From contig PAPT01000028.1 of the NCBI GenBank assembly GCA_002708995.1, positions 1-63,063 on the forward strand: a stretch of 63,063 nt of DNA, in the 5' to 3' direction. The translations under genes were made by a program, and so were the position numbers. The notes beneath the pieces were generated by a model. The model was given only the letters and a program-made list of their open reading frames with translations, was not told where the DNA came from and searched no databases. Source of the DNA: Geminicoccus sp. Lineage in GTDB: Bacteria; Pseudomonadota; Alphaproteobacteria; UBA7985. The stretch's first letter is position 1. Every line of letters starts with the position of its first letter. This document shows positions 1 through 9,217 of the stretch, piece after piece.

Positions 1-1
1 C

Positions 2-148
2 GCTACTACCGGAGAGATCACAGATGCAGCCGGCGACCTCACTTGGACCGATAGCGGTGGCGACCACACAATTGTCTTTGAAGAGATCGGCACAGGTGGA
101 GCAGGCGTCGTGGCAACCGCCACACAGCTAATCGCGGACATCATCTAA
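2..148 (+). CDS. 3' end of a possible secreted/RTX-like protein (partial)
   Basis: An open frame enters from the left edge and ends at a TAA at 146-148, giving 48 visible residues. They are acidic and rich in Gly, Thr and Asp (for example DAAGDLTWTDSGGDHTIVFE), and end in LIADII. This resembles the C-terminal secretion region of RTX-type calcium-binding proteins, but no nonapeptide repeats are visible in the fragment, so the family is a guess. Its stop overlaps the stop of the truncated P450 on the other strand. Confidence 0.35.
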   Translation, partial: ATTGEITDAAGDLTWTDSGGDHTIVFEEIGTGGAGVVATATQLIADII

Positions 149-792
149 GGTGCTGGTGCGTTCACCATGACCGACAGCGCGCTCATGTCCGGCTCGGCGC
201 GCAGGGCGGGAACTAGCCGGTCAAACAGCGCGTGCATCGCCGCATTGGCCTTATCGGTTTCAGTGAACAGCGCCGGCACGCCAGCGAAGTTCCCTGCCCC
301 ATTGATCAGCGTCTGGCTCCAGTAGATCATCTGCGCATCGCTAGCAGCTTCGATCCCAAGCAGGTGCGCCAGCCCGCGCACGGCAAAGGGTGCGCATAGG
401 GCCTCAACCAGGTCCACGGTCTCGTCCTTGGGCAGACGCGCAACATAATCCTCTGCTACCTGCTGGTAGACTGGCATCCAGCACCCAGTGATGGCTCTAC
501 CCCCGAAGGCAGGCTGCATGGCAGAACGCTCGCGCAAGTGCGCCTCACCATCCTTACGCATAAGGGTATGGGCATTGAACGCCCGCTGCATCGGCGTGTT
601 GGAATCGTTGGAACTGAACAGCGTCGGGTTGTCCTTGACCGCCCGGGTGTGGACAGCATTAGTCAGCATGATGCGGCCGACCGCCTGCACGCGCAGCACC
701 GGGCTTTCACGGCGCAGCCCTTGATAGATTGGATAGGGATCATCGGTCATCGCAGCGATGCTGATCTCAGTATCGAGGGGCGCCAAAGGCAT
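145..792 (-). pseudogene. Cytochrome P450, N-terminal fragment (3' truncated)
   Basis: The 215 visible residues match the N-terminal half of a bacterial class I cytochrome P450, from the DPYPIYQGLR segment through the helix C-type H-x3-R motif (HLRER) to the SALSVMVNA segment that normally runs into helix I. After that point only PAP and a stop follow. The oxygen-binding helix I, the ExxR motif and the heme-binding Cys loop are missing, about half of a roughly 400-residue enzyme, so it cannot bind heme. The start at 792 is supported by AAAAGGAG upstream. The break lies at about 155-165, where the gene converges on the tail of the left-edge gene. Deletion or recombination there is inferred. 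Confidence 0.85.
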
Positions 793-1067
793 GGAGTCGC
801 TCCTTTTCCGTGAAAATGAGCATGATACTCAAGCATAGTTAGCAGAAGATTGGGTCTAGAGTCTGCGCCAATGGACATACTGAAGTGTCGGTCGCCTAAA
901 TGCAGAAATTGGGTCTAACATAATTCCATCTAGCATCAGGCCTTTATCATCAAAACAGGCAGGCCGAACGAGATGCTAGGGCACGGGGGACTATTGGACG
1001 CGGGCAGGATGTATGAGGCATTGACATCTAGACTGCGTCTCAAGAACTTCCGTGACATTTGTAGGCA

Positions 1068-2051
1068 TTACTCATTCTTGCTGGGTGGCCCGTCTGACCC
1101 AGCCAAAGGCGTTCGTCGGGGTCCGGATGACAGGCTCTCTCGTCCTGCGGCTATTGCCACCAATCCCATGGCCAGGGCGCCATGTGCCAGCTTAAGACTT
1201 TCGCGAAAGACGGATTTTGCAACTCGCTTCAACACGGATGAAGTCTGGCCTTGTGACACTTTGATTAATCCGGTGCCAACTCGATTCCGTTGCCACTTCA
1301 GGTACAGCAGCGCACGGATCTCTTGCTGATGCGTTGCGTAAGCAGGCCTGACAAGATCGAACGCCTGCTTTAAGTCAGCATAGTTGCGGCGCACGGCACA
1401 CGGATCCACTGGCCTGCTCAAGGAGCTATCCCGGTTGTCATAGATGTAGACCACCCGATCAATGTAGCTCCAAGTGCGGCTCGACGCACAGACTAGACCA
1501 GTGATCACAAGGTCTTCTCCGAAATTGAGCCGCCCCACCTCTAAATCGATCAGCGCCACGTTCAACACTTCCGGCCGGATATATTTATTCCAGACGTTAT
1601 TGATGATAGCGTTAGACAGGAACCCGTGAGCAGGGGACAACGCCCCCGTCAGATGGCGCTTGAAATACCCGTATTTCGGGGAATCCTGCTGTCGGAAGAT
1701 GCAATTTAACTCGACGACGTCAGTCGTCCAGTCTTGAAAATCGCTTAGAGCATCAGGGAGAATCTGATCCTTGCCGCCATCGATAAAGGTTACATAACGG
1801 TAGGCTGAAATATCAAAGCGGTCGATGGCCGCTTTCCAGGCCGCTATCCGCGCGCCAAGCAGACCGAGGTTCTCAGTGTTTGTAAAGACATGCAGGCGGT
1901 CGCTCGACTGGCAAGCACCTTTAAAGACTTCAGCGTCGTTGCTCGGCCCATCGATGAACACGAAAACGGAATGTCCATGGCGCAAAAGCGCTTCAATGTT
2001 GGGCATGCTCTCTTTGGCATTCATGTAAATGTTTACTATGAAGAGAAGCAT
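1068..2051 (-). CDS. Glycosyltransferase family 2-like protein with degenerate DxD
   Basis: This is a 327-residue protein if started at the ATG at 2051; upstream codons in the same frame do not look like protein of this family. The N-terminal part resembles a GT-A fold (VFIDGPSND near residue 31, then a TNTENLGLLGAR segment typical of GT2). Later segments NNVWNKYI, NFGEDL and YIYDNRDSSLSR align with equivalent segments of the glycosyltransferase at 3297-4283, so the two look like distant paralogues. The usual DxD-type metal and sugar-nucleotide motif is replaced by IDGGKDQ at about residues 90-96, so activity is doubtful. The C-terminus is basic. It stands alone on the minus strand, divergent from the sulfotransferase at 2488. 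The sugar transferred is unknown. Confidence 0.6.
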   Translation of the reverse strand: MLLFIVNIYMNAKESMPNIEALLRHGHSVFVFIDGPSNDAEVFKGACQSSDRLHVFTNTENLGLLGARIAAWKAAIDRFDISAYRYVTFIDGGKDQILPDALSDFQDWTTDVVELNCIFRQQDSPKYGYFKRHLTGALSPAHGFLSNAIINNVWNKYIRPEVLNVALIDLEVGRLNFGEDLVITGLVCASSRTWSYIDRVVYIYDNRDSSLSRPVDPCAVRRNYADLKQAFDLVRPAYATHQQEIRALLYLKWQRNRVGTGLIKVSQGQTSSVLKRVAKSVFRESLKLAHGALAMGLVAIAAGRESLSSGPRRTPLAGSDGPPSKNE

Positions 2052-2487
2052 GAAGACTTTCCCAATAATAGATCTAGCGACAGGTTGCCCCACCTGCGCG
2101 CGAATTACCAAACGATATCGACACGGCCTATATTTTCCGTCAATGAACTTCCAAGGCCCAACCATCGTTGGGCGCATAAGGGCGAAGCGCATCCGCCTGA
2201 CGCGCTAGCAAAAACCGCCAATGATGGAAGAACTCGAGAGCATTTTTTTTGTGCGCAGGCGATCAAATTACTGAAATCGCTTCGTCTAAACAATCATTGT
2301 CCCACGGAAAATAATGCCACGTACGGAAAGAGCCAAAGCCTATCTTCAAGCTCACTAAAGGCCAGGTATATTATTTAGATAAAAAAGACTAAACAGATGC
2401 TTCCTGTCGTACACACAGGCATCCTATGATTCCACCGCTCCTGCGGACGTGATACGTTTCGCTTAATTCTCTTTGGATCTCTTAGAC
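2052..2487. other. Divergent intergenic region
   Basis: About 435 bases separate the divergent glycosyltransferase (minus) and sulfotransferase (plus). The stretch is AT-rich towards 2370-2400 and should carry both promoters, but no confident operator or promoter pair could be picked. Short open frames here have no recognisable protein character. Confidence 0.4.
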
Positions 2488-3150
2488 ATGAACGTTGAAG
2501 GTTGCCTCTACTTTCCCAAACATGGCCTCATTTACATCAACAATCCCAAAGCAGGTTGCTCGACCTTCAAGAGGGCTCTTTCCGGAGACTATGAGACCAA
2601 TGGAAACGATTTTCATCGGAGGTGCAATGACAAATACATGGTCAAAAATTTCAGCGTCCTCGAGCCAGGAACGCCGACGGTCTTCATAAGCCGTGATCCA
2701 GTGACGCGATTTCATTCATGCTACCACGACAAGGTCAAAAAAATTTTATATGCTGAGTCCCTCCCAAGACACCAAGCACCGCCAAAGCCAAAACGACAAC
2801 TAGTAGAAAAAATTAGGGAATTGCTAAACCTGCCGAATCGTTCCTTCATTAGCATGGACATGTTTATTGAGTTTGTCCGTCACGAGTTTAAGACCCTCGA
2901 GGCCAGTAAGATCAATCCGCACTACCGCCCTCAAGCCGACATCATACGGCTAGCAGGCGGTCAACCCTACTTCATCGGCCGCCTAGAAGACATGCCCGAA
3001 CTTTGGGATCGCTTGCAGTCCAAATTTAAGTTCTCCGCGCCCATCGCAGAATCAATGAACGTAAGCAGATGGAAACAACCACTGCAGGCTCCTCAGATTG
3101 AGGCCATCAAACATCTCTATGCGGAAGATATCGAAGTTCTCAACTATTGA
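2488..3150 (+). CDS. Sulfotransferase family 2 (carbohydrate sulfotransferase-like)
   Basis: This predicted PAPS-dependent sulfotransferase of 220 residues resembles the carbohydrate sulfotransferase (Sulfotransfer_2) group. The 5'-phosphosulfate-binding loop is visible as NNPKAGCSTFKR at residues 18-29. The 3'-phosphate-binding motif is FISRDPVTRFHSCY at 66-79, with the conserved Arg-Asp-Pro and the downstream Ser. No signal peptide or membrane segment is seen. The ATG at 2488 is preferred to an upstream TTG at 2473 because the fold begins at the ATG. It lies 146 bases upstream of a glycosyltransferase on the same strand, which suggests a joint role in making a sulfated glycan; the acceptor is unknown. 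Confidence 0.75.
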   Translation: MNVEGCLYFPKHGLIYINNPKAGCSTFKRALSGDYETNGNDFHRRCNDKYMVKNFSVLEPGTPTVFISRDPVTRFHSCYHDKVKKILYAESLPRHQAPPKPKRQLVEKIRELLNLPNRSFISMDMFIEFVRHEFKTLEASKINPHYRPQADIIRLAGGQPYFIGRLEDMPELWDRLQSKFKFSAPIAESMNVSRWKQPLQAPQIEAIKHLYAEDIEVLNY

Positions 3151-3296
3151 CAGGCGCAGGTAGCGCCCACTGACACGATGGGCCTGATGATCTTATCAAA
3201 TTTGGGACCATCAAAATCGCTTGGTCAAACGAGACCACCCACTCGCGGATCCAACGCTAAAAAACAGGTAACCCGAAATGAGTAGTCAAGGTTGAA

Positions 3297-4283
3297 ATGA
3301 ACGCACCTCTCCTCTCAATCCTTGTGCCAATATATCGGACGGAAACCGAGGCCCTCCGGCTGGTTGAAGCATGGCGAAGAGTGCACAGCTCAGCCATTGA
3401 GTTGATCCTACTTCTTGACGGCAAGAGTGAAGGACGCTCCCTGTTTGAAGACCATGAGAGTAAGGGTCACCTGCGCCTTCTTCAACATGACGAAAACCAG
3501 GGCCTGGCGCAGGCTAGAATGTCCCTTAGCCAAGCTGCCCGAGGAAAGTACCTTTGGCACCACGATGCGGATGACTTGCCCAACCTGCAACACATAGATC
3601 GTGTACTGGGAATATTGGCGCACAGCGACGAGGATATCCTCGAGTTCAACGCTGAAATGCAACGCGGCGCAACTTCTAAACCTCTCTATGCTACTATAAA
3701 ATCTCAGTTTTTACGCGCTCAATCCGAACTGACTTTAACGACGATCCAGCACCAATACATTGCGCAAAACATTTGGAACAAGCTTATACGGAGAGGATTT
3801 TGGAACGAGGCGACGTCTCGGATCAACGAACAAGTAGATCTGAAATTCACGTTAGGTGAGGATCTATTTTTTTGCTATCTCCTAGTGAGGAACCCCTGCA
3901 AATATAAATTTTATAATTTAGAGATTTACCATTATCTGACGAATGACACCTCATCCACCAGAAATTTTTCCTCTGATCGTATCCAGCACAATTTCAACGA
4001 AATCACTTTGGCCTTTGATAATATAGAGAAGTTGATTAATCTGGATGAAATTTCACGCGATCGATTGAACTTTCAGAAAGCCGCTAATCTCTACTACTCT
4101 TGTATTCGTGGGCGCGTAAACATCGAAGCTTCCCTAAAATTCGAACATTGTCCTGAACTCCCGTCAACCGTCCGAACAGCCTTGCATGAGGCTATCATAG
4201 ACCTTAGCGGCACGTTTAGGGTGACCCGAGAACGATTGATCCGCAGGAAACCTCATCTAGGCTGGCTCTACCGTTCGCATTGA
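3297..4283 (+). CDS. Glycosyltransferase family 2
   Basis: This 328-residue GT-A glycosyltransferase starts with the family hallmark LLSILVPIYRTE at residues 5-16. It has the nucleotide-sugar Asp in LLLDG (about 37-42), the NQGLAQAR helix, and an intact metal-binding motif HHDADDL at 88-94. The C-terminal half carries NIWNKLI and LGEDLFF segments also found in the protein at 1068-2051, pointing to an old duplication. The second half is noticeably AT-rich compared with the window average. It ends 41 bases before the sulfotransferase-glycosyltransferase fusion and is probably cotranscribed with it. Donor and acceptor sugars cannot be read from the sequence. Confidence 0.8.
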   Translation: MNAPLLSILVPIYRTETEALRLVEAWRRVHSSAIELILLLDGKSEGRSLFEDHESKGHLRLLQHDENQGLAQARMSLSQAARGKYLWHHDADDLPNLQHIDRVLGILAHSDEDILEFNAEMQRGATSKPLYATIKSQFLRAQSELTLTTIQHQYIAQNIWNKLIRRGFWNEATSRINEQVDLKFTLGEDLFFCYLLVRNPCKYKFYNLEIYHYLTNDTSSTRNFSSDRIQHNFNEITLAFDNIEKLINLDEISRDRLNFQKAANLYYSCIRGRVNIEASLKFEHCPELPSTVRTALHEAIIDLSGTFRVTRERLIRRKPHLGWLYRSH

Positions 4284-4324
4284 CCCTCCGCCCTTAAAGA
4301 AACTCGTTGAGAGCTCTTTTCCCC

Positions 4325-6571
4325 ATGTCAAAGAAGCTTTTGATCCATATTGGTGCGCCAAAGACAGGAACCTCGGCCTTCCAAAGGTCTTTGCAACAGG
4401 ATCGAGCTCTTTATCACGATCTGGGAATCGACGAGTGTCCTCAGTTCTTCGGTTCGGTCGGATTTGGCAGCCGACGGGACGCGGTCGCAGGCCATACTGA
4501 CTTTTTCGCCGCGCTAAGAAATCCTGCCTTCACTCAATGGCGCGACAGCCTCTTCAAAACCTCCTTCCGCGAGTCTAGATACGAAAAGTTTATCATCTCG
4601 GATGAACATTTATCCAAGCCGTCGAACCTACTAAATCAAGCGGATTTTGAAATCCTGTTCAACTACGTTGATGAAGTTGTGGTCCTGTTTTTTGTCAGGG
4701 ACCCCTTGAGCCATGCCTGGTCGTTTTATAAGGAATTTTCGAGCTGGCCGGATTTTACCGCAGTCGATTTCGAGCATTTCTTGCGATTTGAGTATGCCAA
4801 ATGGATCCTGCCATCTTACACCATTGGCCACTATCGCAATATCAAGGGGATTGATTTTCGGATTCGCCTTTACCCCACGGATTGCGTATCAGACTGCGTC
4901 TTGCGGGAATTTGAGATCAAGTCACCAAAGGGAGCTTTGGATAAGGAAGAGCGGGTCTATCCTTCCCTGCCCGACGAATGGATGGAGACCTACAAAGCTC
5001 ACGCGCGGGATTTGCGTGGTGAGGCCAAAACCCGCTTCAACCATGCCCTACCCGACTTTATAGAAGCGCTTCCTGAACCACCTCTGAAATACATTAAGAT
5101 CCCGTATCCAGAGGCTGTCCAAAAGCAGCGCGATTTTCTGGTTTCAAGCGGTGCCCTGAAGCCAAAAGCGTTGAAGCCACTGACCCTTCCGAGGTTTCGT
5201 GATAGCGCGCAGGTGCAGGGGAAACTGCGGGCATGGTCAAGGCAGGGGCAAGATCAGAACGGCAAAAATGTACTCGAGCCCGCACGCGATCAAGCAAGTG
5301 GGATTTGGTGTATGGCCACTCTCGTCAAAGCAGGCGATAAAGCCTTGGAACGATACGTGCAGCACCATCTTCAGTTCGACTTCCGACACCTTCTAATCTT
5401 CGTAGATGGTACCGTTCACTACAGCGTGTCTGACCTCGGAGATGAGCGCATTCAGACCATAGCCTGCCCTGATGAGTACTGGCAGGCCCAGGGCGTCGAT
5501 GGCGATATTGATTCGAAGATTTTACATTGCCACCAAGTGACGAGAGACTTTTGCAAACAACATGGCATCGAATGGTATTTTCACGCTGACGTTGATGAGT
5601 TGCTGTCATCTTCACAACAGGAACGGCCCGTCGGCGCCTATCTCGAGACCGTTCCGCAGAATGTTAACGAGATCAGGGTGAACCCTTTCGAGTTCTCGTT
5701 TATTTATGAGATTAATGACTTGCGGTTAGTCCGTTACATTCTCAAAAGACCAGCCCTAAATGTGCCGGATGTTTATAAATTAGTTCGCCCGCTTGTGGTG
5801 AATTTCCAACGCGTTAGTCTGCCTTTCATGCGACCTACCTCACCAATGGCAAAGCAGTATGGGGCCTCCCCAGATGCTGCAGCGCCCATCAATAAAGCCG
5901 GAGCCACACAGCCTACGGCCTCGACGCGACCCGCAACTCAAAGTGAAAACAGAACGCGCCGGCAAAAAGTCGCTGAACTGACATCTCGTCAGTATGAGTT
6001 GATCAAATTGACTTTTCGTCGATACAAAAAGCAGCTCACGAGTTTTTTCATGAAAGGGATCATTTTCACGATAGATATACAATACGCCTTTCGAATGCAT
6101 CTTGGTAAACGGAATTTCGAACACCGACAGCGTCTACTACCCACCACAGCAGTTAGAGACTGGTACTCAAAAGTGCTCGGAACCTATTCAGGCCTAACGA
6201 CTTTTGGATTTGCAGCACACCAAGCCGGTAAATCCTTCCGTCGCGTTTCAAGGGATACCTGGGCCGACAATTCGCACTCGGCACTATATAAATACGTAGA
6301 TGGCAAAAAGTTGCCGCTTTTCCCAAACCTTATTCTGATTCACGATGATTGCCGTACTTTGGAGCATTGGCGCGACAAGTTCCGGTCACGCGTGACTAAC
6401 CCCTATCTCAGCAAGGAAATGGGTCTCCGCCGCAAGATACTAGCGAATCTGATTGCTGCTGAACCGACCGATGAGTTTTACTTTCGAATTTATGGCATCC
6501 CGGAAGAGCATGCAGAAGAGGGGCTACAAAAGGGGTATCTCTTAGAGGTACCAGAGGGCTTGAACCTCTAG
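4325..6571 (+). CDS. Two-domain sulfotransferase-glycosyltransferase fusion
   Basis: This 748-residue protein has an N-terminal sulfotransferase domain. Its PAPS 5'-loop is HIGAPKTGTSAFQ at 8-20 and its second motif is VLFFVRDPLSHAWSFY near 124-139. From about residue 330 a glycosyltransferase domain of the GT2/GT92 type follows (ATLVKAGDKALERYVQHH), with a FHADVDELL metal motif near 418. A Pro/Ala/Thr-rich, probably disordered stretch at roughly 514-548 interrupts the glycosyltransferase half. The ATG at 4325 is chosen over a TTG at 4307 because the domain begins immediately after it. One chain could add a sugar and sulfate the same glycan, which is an inference from the fusion. There is no signal peptide or membrane segment, so it should be cytoplasmic. 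Confidence 0.8.
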   Translation: MSKKLLIHIGAPKTGTSAFQRSLQQDRALYHDLGIDECPQFFGSVGFGSRRDAVAGHTDFFAALRNPAFTQWRDSLFKTSFRESRYEKFIISDEHLSKPSNLLNQADFEILFNYVDEVVVLFFVRDPLSHAWSFYKEFSSWPDFTAVDFEHFLRFEYAKWILPSYTIGHYRNIKGIDFRIRLYPTDCVSDCVLREFEIKSPKGALDKEERVYPSLPDEWMETYKAHARDLRGEAKTRFNHALPDFIEALPEPPLKYIKIPYPEAVQKQRDFLVSSGALKPKALKPLTLPRFRDSAQVQGKLRAWSRQGQDQNGKNVLEPARDQASGIWCMATLVKAGDKALERYVQHHLQFDFRHLLIFVDGTVHYSVSDLGDERIQTIACPDEYWQAQGVDGDIDSKILHCHQVTRDFCKQHGIEWYFHADVDELLSSSQQERPVGAYLETVPQNVNEIRVNPFEFSFIYEINDLRLVRYILKRPALNVPDVYKLVRPLVVNFQRVSLPFMRPTSPMAKQYGASPDAAAPINKAGATQPTASTRPATQSENRTRRQKVAELTSRQYELIKLTFRRYKKQLTSFFMKGIIFTIDIQYAFRMHLGKRNFEHRQRLLPTTAVRDWYSKVLGTYSGLTTFGFAAHQAGKSFRRVSRDTWADNSHSALYKYVDGKKLPLFPNLILIHDDCRTLEHWRDKFRSRVTNPYLSKEMGLRRKILANLIAAEPTDEFYFRIYGIPEEHAEEGLQKGYLLEVPEGLNL

Positions 6572-6666
6572 GGCAGAAATCAAAGGCGGGCCATGGCTTT
6601 AGGTCCACCGCAGTCGTGTCACGCCCTTGATTCGGTAATGGCTTCATTAATCATTACCGCATAGCG

Positions 6667-6905
6667 TCACGTGATGTCGCGCCAATCGTAGGCCCGCACG
6701 TGCTCTAAGGCTTGTCCGGCGGCTTTTTTCCCAGCTTCTCATCGGTCATCAAACGCGCAGCTACTTAGACGGCATTTGCATCACCCGGCGACCACAGTAG
6801 ACCATTCTTCTCGTGGATTAAGTAATCAGTGTCTCCGGCAATATCACTGGCGATCACGGGAGTACCGGATGAAAATGTCTCAGACGCTGTTGCGCCAATA
6901 ACGGG
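6667..6905 (-). pseudogene. Glycosyltransferase group 1 (GT4) C-terminal remnant
   Basis: Read on the minus strand from about 6905, the sequence gives the nucleotide-sugar-binding region of a GT4 enzyme (ASETFSSGTPVIASD, then a YLIHEKNGLLWSPGDA segment). It stops at a TAA at 6765-6767 but continues in frame as VAARLMTDEKLGKK. After the A-rich run at 6724-6729 it continues in another frame as ALEHVRAYDWRDIT, ending at a stop at 6667-6669. One nonsense change, one frameshift and loss of the whole N-terminal half make it a pseudogene. Its front edge overlaps the 3' end of the neighbouring sulfotransferase, which marks the junction. It fills most of the gap between the genes ending at 6571 and 6880. 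Confidence 0.75.
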
Positions 6906-7779
6906 TGATTTTGGGGTATTGGGCTCCGCAGAAGGCATAGGTCTGGGAAAAAAAGGACACACAGGCCGTCACTTCCCTATCAGGCAAGGACTGAGACGGC
7001 GACGCATTATAAACTTGAGGGTTAGTCAACCTGTCAGCCTCGAGACGCAGCGCCTGGGCGATAGCGTCCACCTCACCTCTCATCATTTGCTCATAGCCCT
7101 GAATCACCAGAGAAACGTCGCCTTTTGACTCGAAGATCTCTTTGCTCGTCCCCAGGCGACGCAGTTTCAAGATGATCTCATCATATCGTGTCCGCGCGAT
7201 GGCTGGAGGCGACGTATAGAACGCGCGAAACTTCTCGACCAGCCCGTCAGTGGGTAAGGCCTGATCAAGATCTCGATAGTGTGACCGGAAGGCGCTCCAA
7301 CAACGATCTACGGGGTCACGCAGCAGTAAAACAACAACGACATCAAAGCCTACGGCCACTAGCTTCCGCGTGAGTTGTCGGAGTTCGTCTTCCGGAAGAA
7401 GGCTGTAGCTTGGCGTAAAATCTCCCGTTATCCGACACTCTCGCGAAATCAAATTTTTGAAATAGACAAAGTAGAAATCTTCATCTTGCAGCATCCTCTC
7501 GCGCAGCGACGCTTGGGCCTCATCAATCCAAGAGGTAACTGCATTGAACTCAGTTCCAAGTATCTCTTTCGGGGCCGACTGATCCCAGATGTGATACTCT
7601 TTCATCAGGCCGAGGTTGCAGATTTTTTGTTTCTTCAGCGTGGCACGGAGCCAGCTGGTCCCACTTTTCTGAGCGCCAACATTTAAAACAAAGAGCGGCC
7701 GTCGTTTGGGGAGAAGATACCGTAACTGGTAAAATGAACGCCAAAACCAAAGCATGGGTGCTGTATTGCTTATCTTCAT
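6880..7779 (-). CDS. Sulfotransferase
   Basis: This PAPS-dependent sulfotransferase has 299 residues from the ATG at 7779 (a TTG at 7785 is also in frame). It shows NVGAQKSGTSWLRATL at residues 33-48 (5'-phosphosulfate loop) and LLLRDPVDRCWSAFRSHY as the 3'-phosphate motif. SLLPEDELRQL and the C-terminal FFSQTYAFCGAQYP also fit this bacterial family. The last codons overlap the decayed GT4 remnant, so the natural C-terminus may have been altered at that junction. It runs opposite to the 2488-6571 group and in the same direction as the next sulfotransferase upstream. The substrate is unknown, a surface glycan being the likely class. Confidence 0.75.
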   Translation of the reverse strand: MKISNTAPMLWFWRSFYQLRYLLPKRRPLFVLNVGAQKSGTSWLRATLKKQKICNLGLMKEYHIWDQSAPKEILGTEFNAVTSWIDEAQASLRERMLQDEDFYFVYFKNLISRECRITGDFTPSYSLLPEDELRQLTRKLVAVGFDVVVVLLLRDPVDRCWSAFRSHYRDLDQALPTDGLVEKFRAFYTSPPAIARTRYDEIILKLRRLGTSKEIFESKGDVSLVIQGYEQMMRGEVDAIAQALRLEADRLTNPQVYNASPSQSLPDREVTACVSFFSQTYAFCGAQYPKITRYWRNSV

Positions 7780-7913
7780 GATCAAACATCTTATGTTCGT
7801 AGGGCTATTCTAATGCGCTGAACACGACTAACCCTCTGTGGAATTGCAGCCCAGTCATAGTCAAAGTTAGTGTTCAACCCAAGCGCAACCCCGATGAACA
7901 ACTGCTAAAATTG

Positions 7914-8894
7914 TCATTCAGGCGCACTGATCGAGCCGCTTAGAGCTTTACGGCCAGTGTTATAGTAATCCAACATGCGCCTGTATTCCGTGTCTGTGGC
8001 CGACTGAACCATCTGCCTCTGATCTTCCGTCAGGCGCAACTTGCGACCATGCCTCAGAAACCCTAGTTCTTTGAAGAACCTTTTTAACATTGAGTTAGCA
8101 GGATTCAGAACATCTCGTTGATCCTTGCCCCGTTTCCAGAGGGGTACACAGATATTGATAAGTCGGTATACTACTGCGAGTTTAGCGCTCATTTGAGGGT
8201 TAAATCGCTCGCCCTGCGAAAAATTTAAGCCTGCAAGATCCAAATTTAAAATAGCACAGAAATGTTTAACCACATCATAGTTAGTTTGCTGATCAGGATT
8301 GAACGCCACAAAGAAACATCTGTCCGCACCAAACACTGACGACCATAATTTAAAATTACTAAAATACCTCCATACACTCGAATTGATATAATGTTTGATA
8401 TAAGCTTTCAAGCTACCTGAATAGGCTGCTTTTATGCTCTCATTGTAGCCTGAAGCAACAAAATCTACTGGATCTCGAAAAAAACATACTAGAACTACAC
8501 TCTCAAAATAATAATCCAATATCTCTTTTAAATGATTTAAATCTATCTGATTCAAAGGCGAATAGAAACGTTCACTGCTCAAAATTACTACCTTTTGAGC
8601 ATTTTGTTCACTAGAAGCAAGTTTGTGCAGAGCACGATTTACTTTTTTCTTTAATCGCGCATGCTTTTGCGGGTTCTGGACGCCCAATTTTTTTAAATGA
8701 CGCGTTCTCACGTGCCAGGGTATAAGAGCTTTCGCCAGCTCATTAGCAAGTTTCGCATGCGCTAAAATATCCCGCTCGCTCAAGGCGTCATAGTTGGCCT
8801 TCAAAAATTGTTGAATCGCTGTTGATCCGGTTTTGGGTGTTCCAATGTGCAAAATACATTTTGACAGTTTCTGTTGCATCGCTGCTTTTTCCAT
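7914..8894 (-). CDS. Sulfotransferase domain protein
   Basis: With the ATG at 8894 this is 326 residues; an ATG at 8879 is also possible, and an upstream frame back to 9014 has no family character. The 5'-phosphosulfate loop is HIGTPKTGSTAIQQFL at about 16-31 and the second motif is VLVCFFRDPVDFVASGYNES. The body contains many Lys, Asn and Ile codons and is clearly more AT-rich than the catabolic part of the window, consistent with horizontal acquisition. It follows the 6880-7779 sulfotransferase in the same orientation, separated by about 130 bases. Confidence 0.75.
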   Translation of the reverse strand: MEKAAMQQKLSKCILHIGTPKTGSTAIQQFLKANYDALSERDILAHAKLANELAKALIPWHVRTRHLKKLGVQNPQKHARLKKKVNRALHKLASSEQNAQKVVILSSERFYSPLNQIDLNHLKEILDYYFESVVLVCFFRDPVDFVASGYNESIKAAYSGSLKAYIKHYINSSVWRYFSNFKLWSSVFGADRCFFVAFNPDQQTNYDVVKHFCAILNLDLAGLNFSQGERFNPQMSAKLAVVYRLINICVPLWKRGKDQRDVLNPANSMLKRFFKELGFLRHGRKLRLTEDQRQMVQSATDTEYRRMLDYYNTGRKALSGSISAPE

Positions 8895-9217
8895 TGCCAA
8901 GAGACCCACGTTGCCTGCGTGAACATCGCATCCAGCCGCAATCACAAATAGAGTATATTCCGGCGATTCTTCCGTTATAAAATACCAATTATTTTGAATG
9001 CTAGCCGAAATCAAATATGTGTGAGCAAATCGGATGCGGCCTCTGGCAAATGCTTACCCCGCAGTCTTTGGGCGTTCACGTTATACGTCGCAGCCAATCA
9101 CAAGACATCATAGAGTATTGGCGTCTGATCCGAAACCGCAAGGCGCTTACCAAAATGCACTAAAAAAAAACTAGGGAACATACTCACTTAGATATCACCC
9201 CAGCCAACGTCACGCCT
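8895..9217. other. AT-rich intergenic region
   Basis: About 320 bases lie between the sulfotransferase and the upstream membrane protein, both on the minus strand. No convincing gene, hairpin or repeat was seen. It should contain the sulfotransferase promoter. Confidence 0.35.
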
